NCBI GenBank assembly: GCA_902623215.1
Contig: CACNSS010000001.1
Location: 55,001 to 119,000, forward strand
DNA from: an uncultured Pelagibacteraceae bacterium
GTDB taxonomy: Bacteria; Pseudomonadota; Alphaproteobacteria; Pelagibacterales; Pelagibacteraceae
DNA length: 64,000 bases
Direction: 5' to 3'
The translations under genes and the position numbers were made by a program. Under the pieces are notes generated by a model, which saw only the letters and a list, made by a program, of their open reading frames with translations, did no database searches and was not told the DNA's origin. Numbering within the stretch: position 1 is the stretch's first letter; each line of letters opens with the position of its first letter. Below are positions 55,125-64,000 of this stretch, piece after piece.

Positions 55125-56402
55125 TTAGTTATTCTCCATTCTTTTTTTTATAGACCTACTGTGGCCTAATAAATTTTCATATTTGCTTAACAAATATCCA
55201 CTCTTACCAAGCTTTGCAACTCCTTTTTTACTAAGATGGTTGTAGCTTGTTTGTGTTATAAAATCTTTTACACCTAACCCTGATGAAAATTTTGCGCTAC
55301 CGTGCGTGCTTAACGTGTGCTGGGTCGGGCCGTAATCACTAAGACTCATGCTACTATAGGGACCAATACAAACACTTCCAGCCACAATGTTTTTTTTTAG
55401 ATATTTTTTAAAATTTTTTAATAATATCTCGATGTGTTCTGGGGCCAAATAGTTAGATACATTAAGAATATCTTTGTCTTTCTTAACATAAATTAAAATT
55501 CCATTATCTTTTAAACTTTTACTAGCTATTTTTCTTCGTGGTAGATCTTTCAATTGATTTGAAATTGACAATTTTACTTTTTTAATCAATTTTTTATCTT
55601 TACTTAATAGTATCGCCAAAGATCCTGGATCATGTTCACTTTGTGCAATCATACTTGAAGCAACTATATCTGGTGATGTAGATGAGTCTGCCCAACAAAC
55701 AATCTCACTGGGTCCCATATTGGCTGACTCAATTCCACATAAACCCTCTAAAAAAACTAATTTTTTACTTAAAGCTACCCATTTCGAGCCAGGTCCAACT
55801 ATTTTATTTACTCTTTTCACCTTAGTTGTTCCATTTGCTAATGCCATTATCGCTGATGCTCCACTAAGACTGTATGACTCTTTAATACCCAATATAGATG
55901 CAGCATAATAAACTGCACTATTAAGTTTGCCATTTATTCTTGGAGTGCAAAGAACAATCCTTTTAACTCCTGCAATTATTGCTGGTGTCGCACACATAAT
56001 TAATGTCGATGGTAAATTACCAGGGACATAACAACATATGCTATTAATGCTTTTGTTCTTATAATAAAATTTATTATTAAATTTATCTTTGAAATAAATA
56101 TCTTTTGGCATTTGTTTTTTATGCCACTCTTTCACTCCTGCATACGTTTCATCAATAGCTTTTTTAATTTTCGGATCCAAGGATTTTATAGCTATATCAA
56201 TTTCTTTTTTAGTTGGGATAATTTTTGAATTATTATTAAACCTTTTTTCGTAATATACCAAAGCTTTATCTTTTTTTTTTCTGACATTATTAATTATTTT
56301 TTGTACTGTTTTAAGTGTCGATTTATCAATTTTGTTTCTTTTGCTAATAATTTTATCTAATTCAGAAAAAAAATTAGTTGTTTGAGCATTTAAAGTTTTC
56401 AT
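55125..56402 (-). CDS. hisD: Histidinol dehydrogenase
   Basis: Last two steps of histidine synthesis: oxidises histidinol to histidine with NAD. It has the zinc ligand motif AQSEHDPGS (Gln and His), the catalytic EH in APEHIEI, and [10 protein letters not shown] in the core. Near the C-terminus [18 protein letters not shown] replaces the more usual GTNHVLPT form. At 425 aa it is normal. It is far from hisG but co-linear with infA and murA, as in other alphaproteobacteria. Confidence 0.94.
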   Translation of the reverse strand: MKTLNAQTTNFFSELDKIISKRNKIDKSTLKTVQKIINNVRKKKDKALVYYEKRFNNNSKIIPTKKEIDIAIKSLDPKIKKAIDETYAGVKEWHKKQMPKDIYFKDKFNNKFYYKNKSINSICCYVPGNLPSTLIMCATPAIIAGVKRIVLCTPRINGKLNSAVYYAASILGIKESYSLSGASAIMALANGTTKVKRVNKIVGPGSKWVALSKKLVFLEGLCGIESANMGPSEIVCWADSSTSPDIVASSMIAQSEHDPGSLAILLSKDKKLIKKVKLSISNQLKDLPRRKIASKSLKDNGILIYVKKDKDILNVSNYLAPEHIEILLKNFKKYLKKNIVAGSVCIGPYSSMSLSDYGPTQHTLSTHGSAKFSSGLGVKDFITQTSYNHLSKKGVAKLGKSGYLLSKYENLLGHSRSIKKRMENN

Positions 56403-56406
56403 AAAT

Positions 56407-56793
56407 TCAAATATTGGATTGATCCTCTAATCTAAATTCTAATGTATCTGAGCTTAAAACTATTTGTGCATTATTATTAAAAGTTAATATTATTTCATAA
56501 TCATCTACGTTTTTCAAATGATCTATTGATAATAATACTAATATTTTTTCTTGTTTTGATTGATCAATATTTTTAGATTTAACTGTAGATATAAAGTCAA
56601 ACCTCAAAATGCTGTTAATTTTTTCATCATGTTGCTTTTCTTTATTCATTCTTTCAACAGATAATAAAAAAACTTTATTAAATGCAAGATATTTGATATT
56701 TGAAACTTTAACTTTAGCACCTGAACTTAAAGCTGCAATCATTCGAAGTGATTCTAAATCATTTCCAAGTATTTTTGTTAAATATTTACCCAT
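56407..56793 (-). CDS. DUF2948 family protein
   Basis: A 128-aa member of DUF2948, an alphaproteobacterial family of unknown function that sits between murA and hisD. It starts near ILGNDLESLRMIAALSSGAKV and ends with LSSDTLEFRLEDQ. There is no membrane segment or catalytic motif. It overlaps murA by one base. The assignment rests on conserved position plus the N- and C-terminal patterns. Confidence 0.85.
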   Translation of the reverse strand: MGKYLTKILGNDLESLRMIAALSSGAKVKVSNIKYLAFNKVFLLSVERMNKEKQHDEKINSILRFDFISTVKSKNIDQSKQEKILVLLSIDHLKNVDDYEIILTFNNNAQIVLSSDTLEFRLEDQSNI

Positions 56794-58064
56794 TATTTTA
56801 GCCTTTTAATTTTTACACCAATTTTTTTTAATTTATTCTCAAAATTTTCATAACCTCGATCACAATGATAAACTCTTGTTACTATTGTATTTCCATTTGA
56901 AACAATACCAGCAAGTACTAATGCAGCTGATGCTCTGAGGTCGCTCGACATTACTTCTGCTGCTATAAAGTTTTTATTACCCTCTATTTTTGCGGTTCTA
57001 TTTTTTATATATATTTTAGCTCCTAGTCGCTGAAGCTCCATTGCATGTAAAAATCTACCTTGAAATATATTTTCAGTAATTGAGCTTGTGCCACTTGCCT
57101 TGCAAAGAAGGACCATGAGTTGAGGGGCAAGATCTGTAGGAAATCCTGGGTACTCTTTGGTAGTAATATTTCTTATACTTTTTATTTTTTCTGGTCCTTT
57201 AATATGAATGCTATTTTTAAATAATTTAATTTTTGCTCCAACTTTTTTTAATATATTTAATTCAGTTTTAATTAACTTTGGATCAAAATTCTCAATTAAT
57301 AAATCCCCTTTTGCTAGTGTAGCAGCAACACAAAATGTTCCGGTTTCAATTCTATCTCCCATTACTGAATATTTTGTTTCTCTAAGAGAATTTACACCAA
57401 TGATTTGACAGGTTCTTTTACCAATCCATTTAATTTTAGCACCTGCGGAAATTAAAAAATTAGTTAAATCTTTTATTTCCGGTTCAGACGCTACACCTTT
57501 CAAAGTAAATTTTCCTAGTCCCAAAACCGCTGACATGATCAATTGCTGTGTAGCTCCGACACTTATTTTGGGAAACCTTATTATACTACCTCTTAATTTT
57601 CCTTTTGACTTGGCGTGAATGTACCCTTTTTTTATTTCATATTTCATTCCAATTTTTTTTAAGGCTTCTAAATGTAAATTAATTGGTCTACCAGAATTAC
57701 CATTCAAAACACATCCCCCTGGAAAACTTGAGATGGATTTATGATATTTAGCAACTAATGGTCCGAGCACGAGTATTCCGGCTCTCATTGTTTTAACTAT
57801 AGAATAAGATGCGAACTGCTTTTGCTTTTTAGTCTTTGTAATTTTTACTGTTTTTTTATTATTTGAAAACTGAATATTTGATCCAAGAGATTTTAATAAG
57901 TTCAGCATTGTGTCAACATCACGTACCCTGGGTAGGTTTTGGACAATTACAGGTTTGTCAAACAACAGTGTTGCGGCAAGAATTGGGAGACTTGAATTTT
58001 TTGAGCCACTGATTGAAACCTGTCCCCTCACTTTACAAGGGCCTTTTATAACAAACTTATCCAT
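56793..58064 (-). CDS. murA: UDP-N-acetylglucosamine 1-carboxyvinyltransferase
   Basis: First committed step of peptidoglycan synthesis; the fosfomycin target. It has the SGSKNSSLPILAATLL start and the active loop FPGGCVLNGNSGRP with Cys118, the residue that fosfomycin modifies. The PTDLAPQ and DLRASAALVLAG motifs are intact. The 423 aa are normal. It is 3 bp after dcd. Confidence 0.95.
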   Translation of the reverse strand: MDKFVIKGPCKVRGQVSISGSKNSSLPILAATLLFDKPVIVQNLPRVRDVDTMLNLLKSLGSNIQFSNNKKTVKITKTKKQKQFASYSIVKTMRAGILVLGPLVAKYHKSISSFPGGCVLNGNSGRPINLHLEALKKIGMKYEIKKGYIHAKSKGKLRGSIIRFPKISVGATQQLIMSAVLGLGKFTLKGVASEPEIKDLTNFLISAGAKIKWIGKRTCQIIGVNSLRETKYSVMGDRIETGTFCVAATLAKGDLLIENFDPKLIKTELNILKKVGAKIKLFKNSIHIKGPEKIKSIRNITTKEYPGFPTDLAPQLMVLLCKASGTSSITENIFQGRFLHAMELQRLGAKIYIKNRTAKIEGNKNFIAAEVMSSDLRASAALVLAGIVSNGNTIVTRVYHCDRGYENFENKLKKIGVKIKRLK

Positions 58065-58067
58065 TCT

Positions 58068-58625
58068 TTATTTTACTTTTGCTGTAACAATGGTTTTTTG
58101 GTCTTGATATTTTCCTTTTTTTGTTTCATAGGAAGCATCAGGTGTTGTTTCTGATTTAAAAAATAAAAATTGTGCTATACCTTCATTGGAATAAACTTTA
58201 GCGGGGCACGGCGTTGTATTAGATAGCTCGATCACAATGTTCCCCCTGAACTCATTCTCAATCGGCGTGACATTAACTATAATTCCACATCGTGCATACG
58301 TGCTCTTACCAACACAAATGCAAAGCACATTTTTAGGAATCCGAAAAAATTCAACTGTTTTTCCTAAAACAAAGCTGTTAGGTGGAATAATACAATAAGG
58401 TCCTTTTCTTTCTACAAAATTCTCCTCAGAAAAATTTTTTGGATCTACTAATGAATTATTTACATTGGTAAAAATACGATACTCATCAGATATTTTTACG
58501 TCATAACCAAAACCACTTTGCCCGTACGAAATTTTTCCTTTAGAAACTTGGTTTTCCTCGTAAGGTTCAATCATGTTGTGCTCTTTACACATTTTTTTAA
58601 TCCAAGAATCTGGTTGAATAGACAT
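58068..58625 (-). CDS. dcd: dCTP deaminase
   Basis: Deaminates dCTP to dUTP, feeding dTMP synthesis. It has the [13 protein letters not shown] motif, [14 protein letters not shown] with the catalytic Arg/Glu and the EGIAQFLFF end. The 185 aa are typical of monofunctional Dcd. Its ATG overlaps the stop of the small upstream gene (TAATG). Confidence 0.95.
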   Translation of the reverse strand: MSIQPDSWIKKMCKEHNMIEPYEENQVSKGKISYGQSGFGYDVKISDEYRIFTNVNNSLVDPKNFSEENFVERKGPYCIIPPNSFVLGKTVEFFRIPKNVLCICVGKSTYARCGIIVNVTPIENEFRGNIVIELSNTTPCPAKVYSNEGIAQFLFFKSETTPDASYETKKGKYQDQKTIVTAKVK

Positions 58626-58726
58626 TACTTATTCTTTTTTTTATATTTTTTTTGAGAAATTTTTCTTTTCTTTAAATTTTTTCTAAGCGCTAAGCTTAAA
58701 CGCTCATTTTTGTCTTTTGAATTCAT
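58625..58726 (-). CDS. Small basic conserved-type protein
   Basis: A 33-aa frame starting ATG at 58726, inside ATGA overlapping the previous gene, and ending TAA coupled to the dcd start. The sequence [20 protein letters not shown] and its Lys-rich tail resemble the short ALRENLRRRK-type proteins common next to murA in alphaproteobacteria. Function unknown. Coupling on both sides supports it being expressed. Confidence 0.6.
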   Translation of the reverse strand: MNSKDKNERLSLALRKNLKKRKISQKKYKKKNK

Positions 58727-59010
58727 TCTTTATTTGGATTGGTTATAAAATCAAGTGATAGAGCTTCATTTGGATCTAATTCTGTTTTTTTATCATCTTC
58801 TTTTCTAGGACCATCTTTTTTTTGTTTTTTTGCACGCTTCTCTGCAAGTCTTTTTTCTTTTTTCGCCTGCTTTTCCATGAGTTTTGCATTTTTATTGGCA
58901 CCATATGTGTAATGAATTCCTGCGTACGCCATGGGTCCCAAATATTCAAAAAATTCTTCTTTTAAAACTTGGTTATTTTTATCTAAAATTATTTTTGTAT
59001 AAATTTTCAT
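58723..59010 (-). CDS. Hypothetical protein
   Basis: An unrecognised 95-aa protein. The N-terminus KIYTKIILDKNNQVLKEEFF looks like a beta-strand pair, then LGPMAYAGIHYTYGANK. The middle is a Lys/Ala/Glu-rich helix (KQAKKEKRLAEKRAKKQKK), and the C-terminus is acidic. No membrane segment. It overlaps the 33-aa gene by 4 bp, so the leftward operon runs from here through dcd to infA. Confidence 0.7.
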   Translation of the reverse strand: MKIYTKIILDKNNQVLKEEFFEYLGPMAYAGIHYTYGANKNAKLMEKQAKKEKRLAEKRAKKQKKDGPRKEDDKKTELDPNEALSLDFITNPNKE

Positions 59011-59088
59011 ATTCCTTTATTTGCAAATTATTTATAAACTAATAAAATAATATGGCAATAATTAGCGTCTATACTTGTTAGTTGAATT

Positions 59089-59164
59089 GCCCCTTTAACT
59101 CAGGTAGTAGAGTATTTCCATGGTAAGGAAAAAGCCGTCCGTGCAAGTCGGGCAAGGGGCACCA
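59089..59164 (+). tRNA. tRNA-Thr (anticodon GGT)
   Basis: A 76-nt cloverleaf with encoded CCA. The acceptor GCCCCTT pairs with AAGGGGC, and the anticodon stem TTTCC/GGAAA encloses ATGGTAA (GGT, Thr). Its CCA ends one base before the stop codon of the convergent membrane-protein gene. Confidence 0.93.
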
Positions 59165-59887
59165 CTAATTTTTATAAAACGATTTTCTCAGAAAAATTGT
59201 TGTTAATACCAAACTAAAGAAAGCTAATATAGGAATATATATTTCTGGTGAAAAAATTACCTCTGTAATTTTGGGTAATTCTGAATTCTGATCTATTACT
59301 TTTTCTAAACCGCTGCCTATTGAAACTGCTAAAAAAATTTGAGGTACAATACCTATCAAAGATGCAAAGAAAAAATTTATCGTTTTGACATTAAAAATTG
59401 TGGGTAAAATACAACTAAGTTGCCAGGGTATCCCCCCTATAAATCTATAGATCAACAAATAATAAAATTCTGAGTTTTTAAATCTTCTTTCAAGATTTTC
59501 ATACCTATTTAAGAATTTTTCCCTAATTAAATCCTTGAGAAAATAATTTCCAAACATATACAAAAAAGTTGCACCCACACTTAAACCTATCACTACAATA
59601 ATGGTACCCAACCATTTTCCAAACATAAAACCTCCTAGTAAGGCAATTGGTGAACCAAATCCAAGAAATGGGAACACCCATAAAATTGTAAAAATCAAAA
59701 AAATTATGGATACCAAAAATAAATTAGAATTTTTTAGCTCTTGGAAATATAATCTATTATCTCTAATAAAATTATAGGAAGTTATTTCATCAATACTAAA
59801 TTTTGAAAAAAACATTAATAAAAAGAAAGTCACTAAAGTCAAGTAACATAATCCTATTATTATTTTAGTTTTTTTAGCTTTTTCCAT
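59165..59887 (-). CDS. TVP38/TMEM64 (VTT) family membrane protein
   Basis: A 240-aa integral membrane protein of about six segments (near residues 8-27, 55-75, 80-105, 110-130, 160-190 and 215-235). The VTT core shows FPFLGFGSPIALLGGFMFG and YRFIGGIPWQLSCILPTIFN, the re-entrant loop pattern of the family. Family members are linked to lipid scrambling or transport; the role here is open. The gene converges on tRNA-Thr with no gap and is divergent from rpmH. Confidence 0.88.
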   Translation of the reverse strand: MEKAKKTKIIIGLCYLTLVTFFLLMFFSKFSIDEITSYNFIRDNRLYFQELKNSNLFLVSIIFLIFTILWVFPFLGFGSPIALLGGFMFGKWLGTIIVVIGLSVGATFLYMFGNYFLKDLIREKFLNRYENLERRFKNSEFYYLLIYRFIGGIPWQLSCILPTIFNVKTINFFFASLIGIVPQIFLAVSIGSGLEKVIDQNSELPKITEVIFSPEIYIPILAFFSLVLTTIFLRKSFYKN

Positions 59888-59978
59888 TATTGTTCATCGT
59901 ATTCATAAATCTTATATTTGCTATTTATATATTTAATTATTATAAAGAGCGAAATTTTACATATATTTAATTAGATTT

Positions 59979-60140
59979 ATGAAAAGAACCTATAATCCCT
60001 CGAATCGCAAACGTGCTAGGCGTCATGGGTTTCGATCTAAAATGAAAACTAAGGGTGGAAAACAATTGATAGCTAGAAGAAGAAAGCGTGGCCGTAAACA
60101 CTTGACAGTATCCTCTACAATGAAAAAAAAAAGAAAATAA
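59979..60140 (+). CDS. rpmH: 50S ribosomal protein L34
   Basis: A small, very basic ribosomal protein of 53 aa. It begins [20 protein letters not shown] and continues [18 protein letters not shown], the typical L34. The C-terminus carries about 8 extra residues (TMKKKRK end) compared with the common 44-46 aa form. It starts the conserved rpmH-rnpA-yidD-yidC block, with a promoter likely in 59888-59978. Confidence 0.95.
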   Translation: MKRTYNPSNRKRARRHGFRSKMKTKGGKQLIARRRKRGRKHLTVSSTMKKKRK

Positions 60141-60150
60141 ACACAGTAAA

Positions 60151-60492
60151 ATGAAAAGCAAAATTGTTGCTCTTTCTCGAAATGAGGAATTCACTACGCT
60201 TCTCAATAGAAAAAAGTTATCAAACAAATATGTAAGTATTTTTTTTGGCCAATTGCCAAATAAAAATACCAAAAAATTAAATATTTCTTTCTCAGTTAAA
60301 AAGAAAATAGCTAATGCTGTGGGGCGCAATAAAATCAAACGCAGATTGCGTTCAATCTTTAATGAGGCGGCTAAACAAAATTCAATTAATCTAAAAAATT
60401 CTTATCTTGTTATTTCTCATTCAGCTATGCTAAAAAATGATTTTAAAAATATAAAAGAAAAAATATTTCAAGATTTAAACAAAATAATATAA
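60151..60492 (+). CDS. rnpA: Ribonuclease P protein component
   Basis: Protein cofactor of RNase P, which trims 5' leaders of pre-tRNAs. The RNR-type motif is visible as NAVGRNKIKRRLRSIFNEA, and the N-terminal segment is basic. The 113 aa are normal. It lies 10 bp after rpmH and overlaps yidD by one base. Confidence 0.94.
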   Translation: MKSKIVALSRNEEFTTLLNRKKLSNKYVSIFFGQLPNKNTKKLNISFSVKKKIANAVGRNKIKRRLRSIFNEAAKQNSINLKNSYLVISHSAMLKNDFKNIKEKIFQDLNKII

Positions 60493-60728
60493 TGAAAATA
60501 ATTAATCAAATCTTTATTATACCTATTAAACTGTATAAGTTTTTTTTAAGCCCATTCTTTTATAATTCATGTAAATTTGAACCATCTTGTAGTTCTTATT
60601 GTTTAGAGTGCTTTGAAAAATATAACTTCGTTAAAGCAATCTACAAATCATGTTTGAGAATTTTAAGATGCAATCCATGGTTTGGTCATGGTGGTCATGA
60701 CCCTGTTGAAAAAAAGGATGGAGTATAG
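60492..60728 (+). CDS. yidD: Membrane protein insertion efficiency factor YidD
   Basis: A 78-aa small protein helping YidC. It has the LYKFFLSPFF start, the SCKFEPSCSSYCLE cysteine motif and the CNPWFGHGGHDPV end. It overlaps rnpA by one base and yidC by 11 bp. Confidence 0.93.
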   Translation: MKIINQIFIIPIKLYKFFLSPFFYNSCKFEPSCSSYCLECFEKYNFVKAIYKSCLRILRCNPWFGHGGHDPVEKKDGV

Positions 60729-62415
60729 CTTGGACCAGAAGAATGTAATTTTAGCAATTTCATTATCAACGGCAATCATTGTGCTTTGGTCACTTTTCAT
60801 GATTCCAGATCAGCCTACTAAAGAACAAATTCTTGCAGAGAAAGAAAAGATAGAAAAAGCTGAGACACCAAAAATTGAAAAAACACAAATAGTAAAGAAA
60901 ATATCTAGAGAAGAGTCAATAAATTCAACAAAGAGAATAATTTTTGAAAATGATAATATTATTGGTTCAATTTCATTAACTAATGGTGGTGTAATAGATG
61001 ATTTAAAATTTAAAAAATATAATAAAGAGTTAGGTGGAGAAGACAAAATAGTTCTTTTAAATCCTGCCAATGTTGAAAATGGATATTTTTTAAATACTGG
61101 TTGGACTACAAACGATAATGTAGAAGTACCAAAGCCAGACACTACTTGGAAGATAAATTCAAATACAAAACTAACCCCAGATAACCCAATAAAAATATTT
61201 TATGAAAATGATCAAAATATTATTTTTGAAAGAACTATAAGCATTGATAATAACTATCTTTTCAACATAGAACAAAAAGTAATAAATAATTCTGATAATA
61301 CATATAAATTTTATCCCTACGGCATAATTCATCGAAATAACTTACCAGAAGATTTAACTGATTTTTATATATTGCACGAGGGATTAAGCGTGATTTTACA
61401 GGATGATATTGAGGAAATTGATTATTCAGAAATTAAAGAAAAAAAATATTCTAAGGAGGCTAGCTCTGGTTTTTATTTAATTGGAGATAAATATTGGATG
61501 ACAAGTTTTATTCCACCTCAAGGTAGAAAATTTAGATTAGATTTTGATTACACTAGCAAATATAGAACTTCTTATATTGATACTTCCGGTTATGAATTAG
61601 GCCCTAATTCATCTATAAATCATAATGTTAAATCTTTGATTGGAGCAAAAGAAATATCTTTAATAGACAAATATGCTGAAGAACTCCAAATGGAAAGATT
61701 AGATCTAATAGTAAATTATGGTGTAATGTACATGGTGGTAAGACCTCTTTGGGTCGTTTTAGATTATTTGTTCAAATATACAAGTAATTACGGATATTCA
61801 ATAATAATTTTGACAATATTAATTAGATTGGTTTTTTTTCCTTTAAATCAATTTTCAATGAAATCTATGGCGGCCATCAAAGCGCTCACACCTCAGATGA
61901 ATTTAATTAAAGATAAATTTAAATCAGATAAACAACAGCAACAAAAAGAGATAATGAAGTTATATAAAATTAATAAGGTAAATCCCGCAGCGTCTTGCCT
62001 CCCAATTTTAATACAAATTCCTATTTTTTTTAGTCTGTATAAACTCCTGATGCTCGATGTAGCCATGTATCATGCAAATTGGGTGTGGATCTGGCAAGAT
62101 CTGTCCGCCAAGGATCCCCTTTCAATTTTCAACTTATTTGGATTACTCCCTTTTCAAGTTCCCAGTTTTCTAGAAATAGGACTTCTACCCGTCTTGATGG
62201 GCGGAAGTATGTGGTTACAGATGCGTTTATCACCTCAAGCAACTGGGAATTCAGAAGCTGAAAAAATTCAAAGAACCATGTTTAAATTTTTCCCATTGAT
62301 ACTAACAATAATATTGGCTGGTTTTGCAAGCGGCTTGGTTCTCTATTGGACCTGCACCAACTTGTTAACGATCCTCCAACAGTGGTACTTAAATAAAACA
62401 ATTAAAGTTAAGTAG
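60718..62415 (+). CDS. yidC: Membrane protein insertase YidC
   Basis: Inserts and folds inner-membrane proteins with or without SecYEG. I choose the ATG at 60718 (MEYSLDQKN) over an upstream in-frame start that lies in yidD. It has an N-terminal membrane segment (about residues 8-26), a large periplasmic beta domain (about 55-330) and a C-terminal five-helix core with YSIIILTILIRLVFFPLNQ, KINPAASC-like NPAASCLPILIQIP and MFKFFPLILT. About 565 aa, normal. Confidence 0.95.
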   Translation: MEYSLDQKNVILAISLSTAIIVLWSLFMIPDQPTKEQILAEKEKIEKAETPKIEKTQIVKKISREESINSTKRIIFENDNIIGSISLTNGGVIDDLKFKKYNKELGGEDKIVLLNPANVENGYFLNTGWTTNDNVEVPKPDTTWKINSNTKLTPDNPIKIFYENDQNIIFERTISIDNNYLFNIEQKVINNSDNTYKFYPYGIIHRNNLPEDLTDFYILHEGLSVILQDDIEEIDYSEIKEKKYSKEASSGFYLIGDKYWMTSFIPPQGRKFRLDFDYTSKYRTSYIDTSGYELGPNSSINHNVKSLIGAKEISLIDKYAEELQMERLDLIVNYGVMYMVVRPLWVVLDYLFKYTSNYGYSIIILTILIRLVFFPLNQFSMKSMAAIKALTPQMNLIKDKFKSDKQQQQKEIMKLYKINKVNPAASCLPILIQIPIFFSLYKLLMLDVAMYHANWVWIWQDLSAKDPLSIFNLFGLLPFQVPSFLEIGLLPVLMGGSMWLQMRLSPQATGNSEAEKIQRTMFKFFPLILTIILAGFASGLVLYWTCTNLLTILQQWYLNKTIKVK

Positions 62416-62418
62416 CAA

Positions 62419-63279
62419 ATGAGCTTAACAAAAGAGGAATTAGAATATATCATTCCTAAAGATGGTCCTCCAATAGATGAGGTTTCTAAATATATCGAAA
62501 AATATAAGAATGATTTGATTTGTCTGAAATATTCGGGGAATGTATTTTTGGATCGCAAAATCTTTAACAATTTTATTTATGACCTTAATATTTTAAACAA
62601 ATTGGGTCTTTCAATTGTTGTAATTCATGGTGGTGGCCCAAGAATAAAAAAAGAGTTAGAAAAATCAAATATTCAGTCAGAGTTTATAAGAGGATTGAGA
62701 GTTACTACTGAAAAAATGATAAACATTGTTGAGAATGTTCTTATTGATTTTAATAACGATATAGTAAGTTCATTAGAAAAAATGGGTACAAAAGCAGTTA
62801 GTATCCACTCTAAAAAAAATAATGTTATTGAAGTTTTGAGAGATGCACCTGAACTAGGTTTTGTTGGCACACCAAACAAAATAAATAACGAAATAATATT
62901 AAATATTATTAAAGATGATAAAATCCCTATTATATCACCCTTAGGTTTACAAGGAAATCAAGCTTTTAATATCAATGGAGATGTAGCGGCTGGTAAAATA
63001 GCACAATCACTTAAATGTAGAAGATTGCTTTTAATGACTAATGTTGAAGGTGTCTTAGATAAAAATAAAAAACTAATTGAGGAAATATCTTCTTCTGAAA
63101 TTTTAGAAATGGTTAAAAATGAAACTATCACCGGTGGTATGATCCCCAAAATAAATATGGGGCTAGAATCTATTAATAATGGGGTTACTGCTGTAGGAAT
63201 AATTGATGCAAGACCAAAACACTCGATACTCTTTGAATTATTTTCTGATAAAGGTTCAGGCACATTAATTAGAAAATGA
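62419..63279 (+). CDS. argB: Acetylglutamate kinase
   Basis: Phosphorylates N-acetylglutamate in arginine synthesis. The VVIHGGGPRIKKEL nucleotide motif, RGLRVTTEKM, NINGDVAAGKIA and ITGGMIPKI segments are intact. KYSGN replaces the usual KYGGN. The 286 aa are normal. It begins 3 bp after yidC; the engB/ysxC GTPase gene often found between yidC and argB in alphaproteobacteria is absent. Confidence 0.92.
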   Translation: MSLTKEELEYIIPKDGPPIDEVSKYIEKYKNDLICLKYSGNVFLDRKIFNNFIYDLNILNKLGLSIVVIHGGGPRIKKELEKSNIQSEFIRGLRVTTEKMINIVENVLIDFNNDIVSSLEKMGTKAVSIHSKKNNVIEVLRDAPELGFVGTPNKINNEIILNIIKDDKIPIISPLGLQGNQAFNINGDVAAGKIAQSLKCRRLLLMTNVEGVLDKNKKLIEEISSSEILEMVKNETITGGMIPKINMGLESINNGVTAVGIIDARPKHSILFELFSDKGSGTLIRK

Positions 63280-63965
63280 ATTTAAAAGATAAAAAATATC
63301 TTCTACTTGATCTTGATGGTGTTTGTTATGGTAAGCACAATAACTATTCTTTAGAGCGTGTATTTGGTCAAGTCTCAAAGAGAATGACACAATTTATATC
63401 TGAAAAACTTAATATTGATAAAAACAAAGCTAAAGAACTACAAACTAACTACTTCTATAAATATAATACCTCATTAAGAGGGTTAATGGTTCATAATGGA
63501 ATATCTCCAGATGAATTTTTGTCATACGTTCATGAAATTGATTTATCATTTATGAAAGAAGATAAAATTATGAGAGATGAACTTCAGCAATTAGATATGG
63601 AAAAATTCATCTTTACTAATGGAAGTGCTGAACATGCTGCTAATATTTTAACTCACCTTGGTGTATATGATTTATTTGGAAGAGATAAGGTTTTTGATAT
63701 TAAAGATGCTGGTTATGTGCCTAAACCAGAAGCAGAGACTTTCGACTTAATGCTTAAAAAATTTGGTATAAATCCAAAAGAGACTGTTTATATAGAGGAT
63801 ATAGCTAAAAATTTAAGCATAGGTCACAAACGAGGGTGTACAACTGTTTGGTTAATTAATGATGAGCATTTTGGAAAAATGGATGCAGACAAAGATTTTA
63901 TTTCACACAAAATTGAAAATCTGTCTTTATTTCTTAAAGAAATAAGGTTATTAAAAAACCAATAA
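63276..63965 (+). CDS. HAD-family phosphatase, probable pyrimidine 5'-nucleotidase
   Basis: Haloacid-dehalogenase hydrolase of 229 aa. The DxD motif is LDLDGVCYG, motif II FTNGSAEHA, the Lys of motif III in VPKPEAETFDL and the acidic motif IV in YIEDIAKN. The cap region is helical (residues about 20-90). This resembles SDT1/pyrimidine 5'-nucleotidase-like proteins found beside dapD in alphaproteobacteria. Its ATG overlaps the argB stop. Confidence 0.82.
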   Translation: MNLKDKKYLLLDLDGVCYGKHNNYSLERVFGQVSKRMTQFISEKLNIDKNKAKELQTNYFYKYNTSLRGLMVHNGISPDEFLSYVHEIDLSFMKEDKIMRDELQQLDMEKFIFTNGSAEHAANILTHLGVYDLFGRDKVFDIKDAGYVPKPEAETFDLMLKKFGINPKETVYIEDIAKNLSIGHKRGCTTVWLINDEHFGKMDADKDFISHKIENLSLFLKEIRLLKNQ

Positions 63966-63968
63966 TAT

Positions 63969-64000
63969 ATGTCTATAGAAAAAATTATAAATGATGCATG
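63969..64000 (+). CDS. dapD: Start of a gene, probably dapD (partial)
   Basis: An ATG at 63969 opens a frame, MSIEKIINDA, that runs off the window. In alphaproteobacteria the gene after this HAD phosphatase is usually dapD, tetrahydrodipicolinate N-succinyltransferase, in lysine/diaminopimelate synthesis. Only about 10 codons are visible, so the name is a guess from position. Confidence 0.4.
   Translation, partial: MSIEKIINDA

Overview
The window is a compact, very AT-rich, tightly packed alphaproteobacterial chromosome segment that looks like SAR11 (Pelagibacterales) or a close relative. The supporting signs are a tandem glycine riboswitch directly upstream of malate synthase (described for SAR11), a gcrA cell-cycle regulator, alphaproteobacterial marker families (DUF4167, DUF1178, DUF2948), a tRNA-His with A73 and no encoded G-1, an SRP RNA next to dnaX, conserved alphaproteobacterial gene orders, intergenic gaps that are mostly under 100 bp, and strongly Lys/Asn/Ile-biased proteins. 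No similarity search was possible, so placement below order level is open.

Layout. Positions 1-2360 hold the leftward rRNA operon (16S, tRNA-Ile, tRNA-Ala, start of 23S) with a recognisable pre-16S processing stem and a likely promoter. Positions 2360-14570 carry housekeeping genes: an M23 peptidase, prmC-prfA-ispG-lysC, ubiG, argJ, secA and accA. Positions 14685-17017 are the glycine riboswitch and malate synthase G. Positions 16992-25652 hold recR-ybaB-dnaX-SRP RNA, pheA-kdsB, a membrane-anchored cytochrome c, argF-argD, gcrA and a complex I-associated short-chain dehydrogenase-like protein. Positions 25708-38254 form one long rightward run: rnd, kdsD, lptC, lptB, aroA, cmk, rpsA, ihfB, pyrF, trpF, trpB, trpA, accD, folC. 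Several enzymes in this run have unusual residues at textbook active-site motifs.

Positions 38275-51020 are the accessory-looking part. A large RecB-like nuclease/exonuclease/SF1 helicase fusion and a separate PD-(D/E)XK nuclease flank thioredoxin. Then comes a six-gene leftward operon (unknown, WGR-domain protein, small unknown, GHKL ATPase fused to a metzincin-type HExxHxxGxxD protease, RmuC, unknown). It diverges from a rightward pair (unknown coiled-coil protein, exonuclease I) across a short region with a palindromic operator-like pair. This ATPase-protease/nuclease neighbourhood is the best candidate for an undescribed system, possibly in genome defence or DNA-damage handling. That role is inference.

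Positions 51003-64000 return to core genes: tRNA-His-hisS-hisZ-hisG, cspA, tRNA-Phe, infA-hisD-DUF2948-murA-dcd, tRNA-Thr, a VTT-family membrane protein, rpmH-rnpA-yidD-yidC, argB, a HAD phosphatase and the start of a probable dapD. Amino-acid biosynthesis (Arg, Trp, His, Phe, Lys/Thr) is well represented, so the organism makes many amino acids itself, while malate synthase is wired to sense glycine. I saw no transposase, integrase, CRISPR array or phage structural gene.
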